Origin: Deltaproteobacteria bacterium
Lineage (GTDB): Bacteria > Myxococcota_C > UBA6777
Direction: 5' to 3'
Assembly (NCBI GenBank): GCA_006226375.1
Contig: SBHC01000030.1
Location: forward strand, 1 to 39,561
DNA length: 39,561 bases
Numbering within the stretch: position 1 is the first letter of the stretch; each line of letters opens with the position of its first letter. The position numbers were made by a program, and so were the translations under genes. The notes beneath the pieces were generated by a model. The model searched no databases. It was not told where the DNA came from and saw only the letters and a list, made by a program, of their open reading frames with translations. This document shows positions 35,678 to 39,561 of this stretch, piece after piece.

Positions 35678-35856
35678 AGCAGCCTATTCAAGGATGGGTC
35701 AAGGGTGAATTGGAGACACTTGAGATGATTGGACATCCAAGGTACACCTTTGGGGCTTCTATCTTTGTCGTGATGGGTTTCCATTTCCAGCCATCCCAAC
35801 CCGCTGGGGAGGTTTTGTCTCCTCAAGTCCGGTTGCAATAAGAACAGGTTGTTCTG

Positions 35857-38388
35857 ATGCATGTCTTACGTTGGTTAGCCGTTTCGTTCGTTATTTTGCT
35901 GGTGCTGTTGGCTGTGATTCTTTTACGGAAGCCTTCATGGCCCAAAGCAGACCCTCCTCCCAACGTCGCTGCTGACTTCGTACGGAAGTGTGATGTCACG
36001 CGTGATACCTTCGACGTGGCTCACATCCAAGCCAAGTCGGACGAAGCCTTGATGTACTGTTGGGGGCGGATTCAGGCCAGCGACCGAGCCTGGCAAATGG
36101 ACTACTTGCGTCGATTGGCCTATGGGCGACTCGCTGAATTGTATGGCATGAAGTTTCTTCGCCAGGACTTCTTTCTGCGCTTGCTCAAGTTGGGTTCAAC
36201 GTCTGCCGCCTGGGTTAAGAGCATGATCAAGAGTCACCCCAAAGAGTACAGGCTGGCTCGTTTCTATGTTTGGGGTGTCAACGATGGATTCAAGGCTCTT
36301 GGGAAAGGAAAGAAGCGTCCCTATTACTGGAGGGGCAAGTACAAGTCCTACCAACCTCCGGCCTGGCGAATTCATGACACCCTGGCCATTGCCTTGCTAC
36401 AAAGTTTCTACCAAACGCGTCGAAACTTCACGGACGATATCAAACACGAGCGGCTGCGCTTGGGTTTGGGGATGAAGAGATACACCGAACTTTACGGTCG
36501 AAAAGACCGGCTGCACCGAAAGGACCATCTTATCATCAAGCCTGGTGAACACGAGATGGCTCCTGTGCAGACTCCGCCTTCGAGCAAACCCAAAGCTCCC
36601 GTTGCTCCTGAACGAACGAGGCCTGCTCCTCCACGGCGAACCCAAGTTTCTCCCCAAGAGCGCCGCTGGAAGATGGCTCGCTTGGAGGCTTTGCGGAAAT
36701 GGGTCGGTCCTTTGGGTCAAGTCACTGGCGAAGGAAGCAACAACTGGTCGGTGGGAGCATCCAAGAGCGCTTCTGGTTTTGCGATGCTTGCCAACGACCC
36801 ACACCTTACAATCTCTACGCCGGCCTTTTGGTATGAAGTCCATCTTAAGTCGCCCTCCTATGACACCTTGGGATTCGGTGTCCCTGGTACTCCGAGTATC
36901 ATGTCGGGGAACAACCGCTTTGTTGCCTGGGGTGTCACGAATGGCTTCAGTAACTCTGCGGATGTTATTCGTATCAAGGTTAACTCTTCAGGTTTGTTCC
37001 AGTTGGGCAAAAAGAAGATGAAAGTGAAACCCCTAAAGCCCACGGTGTACGCCCGAATTGGGCCGTTCTATCTGCCCATCTTCTGGAAGTCCTTTGAGCA
37101 AACGGATGTGGGTCCGATCTTGCCCCTGTCCTGGAAACAAGGTGAGAAGCTCTTGTTCCGATGGACCGGATATCACATCAAGAGGTCTCCGTTGGTTCCG
37201 AGCATTCAAGTTCTTCAAGCTCGCTCGGTCAAACACATTGATGCTATCTTTCAAACATGGGAGTTACCTTGCTGGAACATGGTGTTCGCCGACCACAACG
37301 GTAGCTATGGATACAGACAGATTGGATTGGTTGCCCGACGAACTGCCGGGACCCATGGGATGATTGACGGCTCCGATGAAGCTCAGGTCTGGAAGGGTAC
37401 TTTAAAACCAAACGAGATGCCATTTGTCGCCGACAAACCCCGTGGTTATGTAGCTACGGCGAACAACCGGACCTTTCCAATGAACTATCCTTTGTATGTG
37501 GGTCATAACTTCGCCCCAGGGTACAGGGCTCGTCGGATCGAAGAGATGTTGGAGCAAAAGCCAAAGCTTACCCTGGAAGACATGAAGCGGACACAGCTGG
37601 ATGTGTTGTCTCCCATGGCTGTTTTAATGCTACCTGACATGTTGAAGCGAGTGCGAGAAGGGAACCCCACGTTCTCGCCCAACGCCTCAAAGGCTTTGAA
37701 GGTTCTGGCCTCCTGGAACAAACGTGCTGATCGGGACCAAGTGGGACCCACGTTGTTTCGACTTTGGGTGCATTGGCTGGAGCAGGTAATGTTCTTCGAT
37801 GACGCTAAAAAGGCCAACCCCAAAGGCCGTTCGCCCAAGGCTGTGGATGCACCCAAGAAGCTACAAGTTCAGGCCAAAGGTTTGAAGGTCAAACCTGGCC
37901 CGTATGCGATGTTGGATGTCATGCGAGGACGAATCAAACCGGGATCTTCCTTGAGCGTTTCCAAGCTTCTCCAGCTCACATTGGAAAAGTCGGTCAATCA
38001 GTTGAAGCGTCAACTCAAGGGCGACTTAACCTCCTGGACATGGGGCAAATACCATCAAAACCCCTTCTTCCATTTGTCTGGTGGCTCCTCCAAGTTTCGA
38101 CCCCAGCCCCAGGGCAAGGACGGTGACGAGTACACCGTGAATGTGGCTCAGCACCGGGGACACGGTCCGTTCGTGGTGAGAAACGCTTCGTCACTCCGGT
38201 TGCTCGTGGAGATGAGTAAGCCGCGAATCAAGTCGATGGTTGTTCTTGCCGGAAAGCAAATCGACAAAGAACCGAGCAAGCTTGGACCCCAGCAGAAGCT
38301 TTGGCTGAACAACCAATACCGGGTGCGTCCCTATTACCCGGATGAAATCAAGAAACACACCAAGTCCAAGTTTACGATCTCCTGGTAA
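35857..38388 (+). CDS. Penicillin acylase family Ntn hydrolase, membrane-anchored
   Basis: This 843-residue protein is of the penicillin G acylase / AHL acylase / cephalosporin acylase family, which cleaves amide bonds after self-processing into two chains. An N-terminal hydrophobic helix (WLAVSFVILLVLLAVILL) anchors or exports it. The alpha-chain part has GRIQASDRAWQMDYLRR. A Pro/Arg-rich spacer at about 235-270 precedes the cleavage site GEG|SNNW, where Ser294 becomes the new N-terminal nucleophile; ASGFAMLANDPHL follows as in the family. ATANNRTFP carries the likely oxyanion-hole Asn. Its size is in the normal range. The ATG at 35857 has only a weak ribosome-binding site. It is followed after 29 bp by the creatininase gene, so the two probably form an operon. 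Likely substrates are N-acyl amides such as antibiotics, signals or lipopeptides; the actual one is not known. Confidence 0.9.
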   Translation: MHVLRWLAVSFVILLVLLAVILLRKPSWPKADPPPNVAADFVRKCDVTRDTFDVAHIQAKSDEALMYCWGRIQASDRAWQMDYLRRLAYGRLAELYGMKFLRQDFFLRLLKLGSTSAAWVKSMIKSHPKEYRLARFYVWGVNDGFKALGKGKKRPYYWRGKYKSYQPPAWRIHDTLAIALLQSFYQTRRNFTDDIKHERLRLGLGMKRYTELYGRKDRLHRKDHLIIKPGEHEMAPVQTPPSSKPKAPVAPERTRPAPPRRTQVSPQERRWKMARLEALRKWVGPLGQVTGEGSNNWSVGASKSASGFAMLANDPHLTISTPAFWYEVHLKSPSYDTLGFGVPGTPSIMSGNNRFVAWGVTNGFSNSADVIRIKVNSSGLFQLGKKKMKVKPLKPTVYARIGPFYLPIFWKSFEQTDVGPILPLSWKQGEKLLFRWTGYHIKRSPLVPSIQVLQARSVKHIDAIFQTWELPCWNMVFADHNGSYGYRQIGLVARRTAGTHGMIDGSDEAQVWKGTLKPNEMPFVADKPRGYVATANNRTFPMNYPLYVGHNFAPGYRARRIEEMLEQKPKLTLEDMKRTQLDVLSPMAVLMLPDMLKRVREGNPTFSPNASKALKVLASWNKRADRDQVGPTLFRLWVHWLEQVMFFDDAKKANPKGRSPKAVDAPKKLQVQAKGLKVKPGPYAMLDVMRGRIKPGSSLSVSKLLQLTLEKSVNQLKRQLKGDLTSWTWGKYHQNPFFHLSGGSSKFRPQPQGKDGDEYTVNVAQHRGHGPFVVRNASSLRLLVEMSKPRIKSMVVLAGKQIDKEPSKLGPQQKLWLNNQYRVRPYYPDEIKKHTKSKFTISW

Positions 38389-38417
38389 TGCAGAACCCCC
38401 TTCGATGAGGTGACCCA

Positions 38418-39422
38418 ATGAATCAGACATTGACTCTACATGCTCCGCAGCCTGACGCAAAACGACAGGTCTTGGAGTGGAAGCATTTGCGCGGCCCCGA
38501 CTTCGAAAAGTTAGACCGAAGCAAGACGGTGGTCTGTGTGTCTGTTTCGCCCTTAGAAGTTCATGGTCCGCATTTGCCGATGAATACAGATTATTTTGAA
38601 GCTGAAGGTCTAACCACCCGGACGATCGAAATGCTGCACGAGGACCACCCAGACCTTACCTTTTTGCGGCTGCCGCCCTTGTACATTGCGTCCGACGTTT
38701 TGCCCCATCCTGGCTCTGTGATGTTTCGAAGCTCGACCATCATCAACGTCCTTACTGATCTGGGCCGGAGCCTCGCGAAGCAAGGCTTTGTTCACATTTG
38801 GGTGTCGAGCTTCCATGGAGGGCCTCGCCACTTTGTGCCGATTGATGTGGCCTGTCACAAAACCAACAAGCGCTTCGGCACCAAGATGATCTGCATCTTC
38901 TCCTTGCTGATTAAGCGACTGACCCAAGGTGCGACGGACCTCTCCGATATCCTCAGTCACTTGGATGGAGTGAGCCGCACGGATCTCGAAGGTGACTCTC
39001 ATGCAGGCGTGGTCGAAACAGCGATGATGCTTCATCTTCTTGGAGACCAGGTTGACCCCAACTACAAAGAGCTGGAGCAAGTGACTGTCGCTATCAAGCG
39101 AGAACGAGAGGGCAGGGGCTCCAACACCAAGGGAACCAAGCCCAGTCTTGGAACTCTTTTAAAAGGCTTTCGCGAGAAGCTCAAATACTACGAAGAAGAG
39201 ACGTACGCCGGGCACCCGGCTGTCGCGACACCAGAGCTGGGCCGACAAATCCTAGAAACACTCAGCTCCCACTCAGCCGAGGCCTTGCGTGAAGTTCTGG
39301 CGGGGAAGATCCAACCCCATGAGTGTTACTCGCCCCTTTGGCCTGTTCGATGGGTCTTTACCCACCGCTGGATTGGTTGGATGTTTGAAAAGTTAAATGG
39401 CTATCGTTCACAGGTTTGGTAG
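38418..39422 (+). CDS. Creatininase-family metal-dependent amidohydrolase
   Basis: The 334-residue protein shows the creatininase-family metal site: E47-V-H49 in LEVHGPHLP, D58, H133 in SFHGGPRH, and the late HAGVVETAMML with its Glu. Family members open lactam or formamide bonds with two divalent metals in the cytoplasm (creatinine amidohydrolase, and formamide hydrolases of riboflavin, F420 and mycofactocin pathways). The family tail GHPAVATPELGRQIL is present, then a further C-terminal stretch that makes it longer than the usual 240-260 residues. No signal peptide is seen. GAGGTG sits just upstream of the ATG. It follows the acylase by 29 bp, so a shared pathway for amide or lactam breakdown is plausible; this is inference. 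Confidence 0.88.
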   Translation: MNQTLTLHAPQPDAKRQVLEWKHLRGPDFEKLDRSKTVVCVSVSPLEVHGPHLPMNTDYFEAEGLTTRTIEMLHEDHPDLTFLRLPPLYIASDVLPHPGSVMFRSSTIINVLTDLGRSLAKQGFVHIWVSSFHGGPRHFVPIDVACHKTNKRFGTKMICIFSLLIKRLTQGATDLSDILSHLDGVSRTDLEGDSHAGVVETAMMLHLLGDQVDPNYKELEQVTVAIKREREGRGSNTKGTKPSLGTLLKGFREKLKYYEEETYAGHPAVATPELGRQILETLSSHSAEALREVLAGKIQPHECYSPLWPVRWVFTHRWIGWMFEKLNGYRSQVW

Positions 39423-39561
39423 GTAAGAATGCAGGCTGGAAGTGGGGTTGAGTTTTTGCTTTAGAGCGCGTTTCAACTTTATTGGCCTGCCGAGAGGGTC
39501 AGGTGTACAGCGCGGTCAAGGAAGCAAGCCTGAGCAGGAAAGGCGGGGCTGTGTCCCGTCG
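39423..39561. other. Terminal non-coding stretch
   Basis: I find no gene or clear terminator in the last 139 bases. A segment with GGTCAGGT and AAGGAAGCAAGCC recalls bacterial signal recognition particle RNA, but the expected GGAA tetraloop is missing and the window ends too soon to decide. Confidence 0.4.

Noticed and set aside
39485-39561. Possible signal recognition particle RNA
   Set aside because: GGTCAGGT and AAGGAAGCAAGCC resemble the SRP core, but the stem between them lacks the GGAA loop and contains an unpaired insertion. The window ends before the 3' arm could be checked.

Overview
The window looks like a chromosome segment of a myxobacterium-like or Bradymonadales-like bacterium (the former Deltaproteobacteria). 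The evidence is long, uniquely built surface lipoproteins packed with cysteine repeats, a copper-monooxygenase/haem lipoprotein, an annexin-repeat protein and a very large class A penicillin-binding protein. The assignment rests on gene style only and is an inference.

Region 1 (1-9261, minus strand) is a visibly AT-rich three-gene defence operon. It reads, in transcription order, an intact cytosine-C5 DNA methyltransferase, an unrecognised 1073-residue protein, and a giant SF2 helicase that runs off the left edge after 1564 residues. The layout matches Druantia-type systems (DruE helicase with a large partner), here with a DruM-like methyltransferase in front. A tandem 19-bp repeat and a palindrome precede the methyltransferase, and a 9-nt G/C homopolymer lies inside the middle gene.

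Region 2 (9262-9959) is a scar between the island and the host-like DNA. It holds a decayed Sel1-repeat fragment and no intact gene.

Region 3 (about 9960-25079, plus strand) carries a two-domain PPOX-type flavoprotein, then a coupled pair: a 1547-residue bifunctional PBP (GT51 plus transpeptidase) and a GAF-domain protein. The pair shares a small N-terminal module present three times. A 2614-residue lipoprotein made of about 57 Stig1-like cysteine repeats follows.

Region 4 (25098-35579, minus strand) holds, in transcription order, a protein with eight annexin repeats, a haem plus copper-monooxygenase lipoprotein, a second cysteine-rich lipoprotein with an acidic stalk, and a Tat-exported lipoprotein amine oxidase. 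Four consecutive genes (17235-31913) therefore encode predicted lipoproteins, suggesting a cell-envelope or surface locus with redox chemistry.

Region 5 (35857-39561, plus strand) diverges from the annexin gene and holds a membrane-anchored penicillin-acylase-family Ntn hydrolase and a creatininase-family amidohydrolase. The last 139 bases have no recognisable gene.

The points most worth following are the Druantia-like mosaic, the eight-repeat annexin with near-perfect calcium-site spacing, and the shared module linking a cell-wall synthase to a GAF protein.
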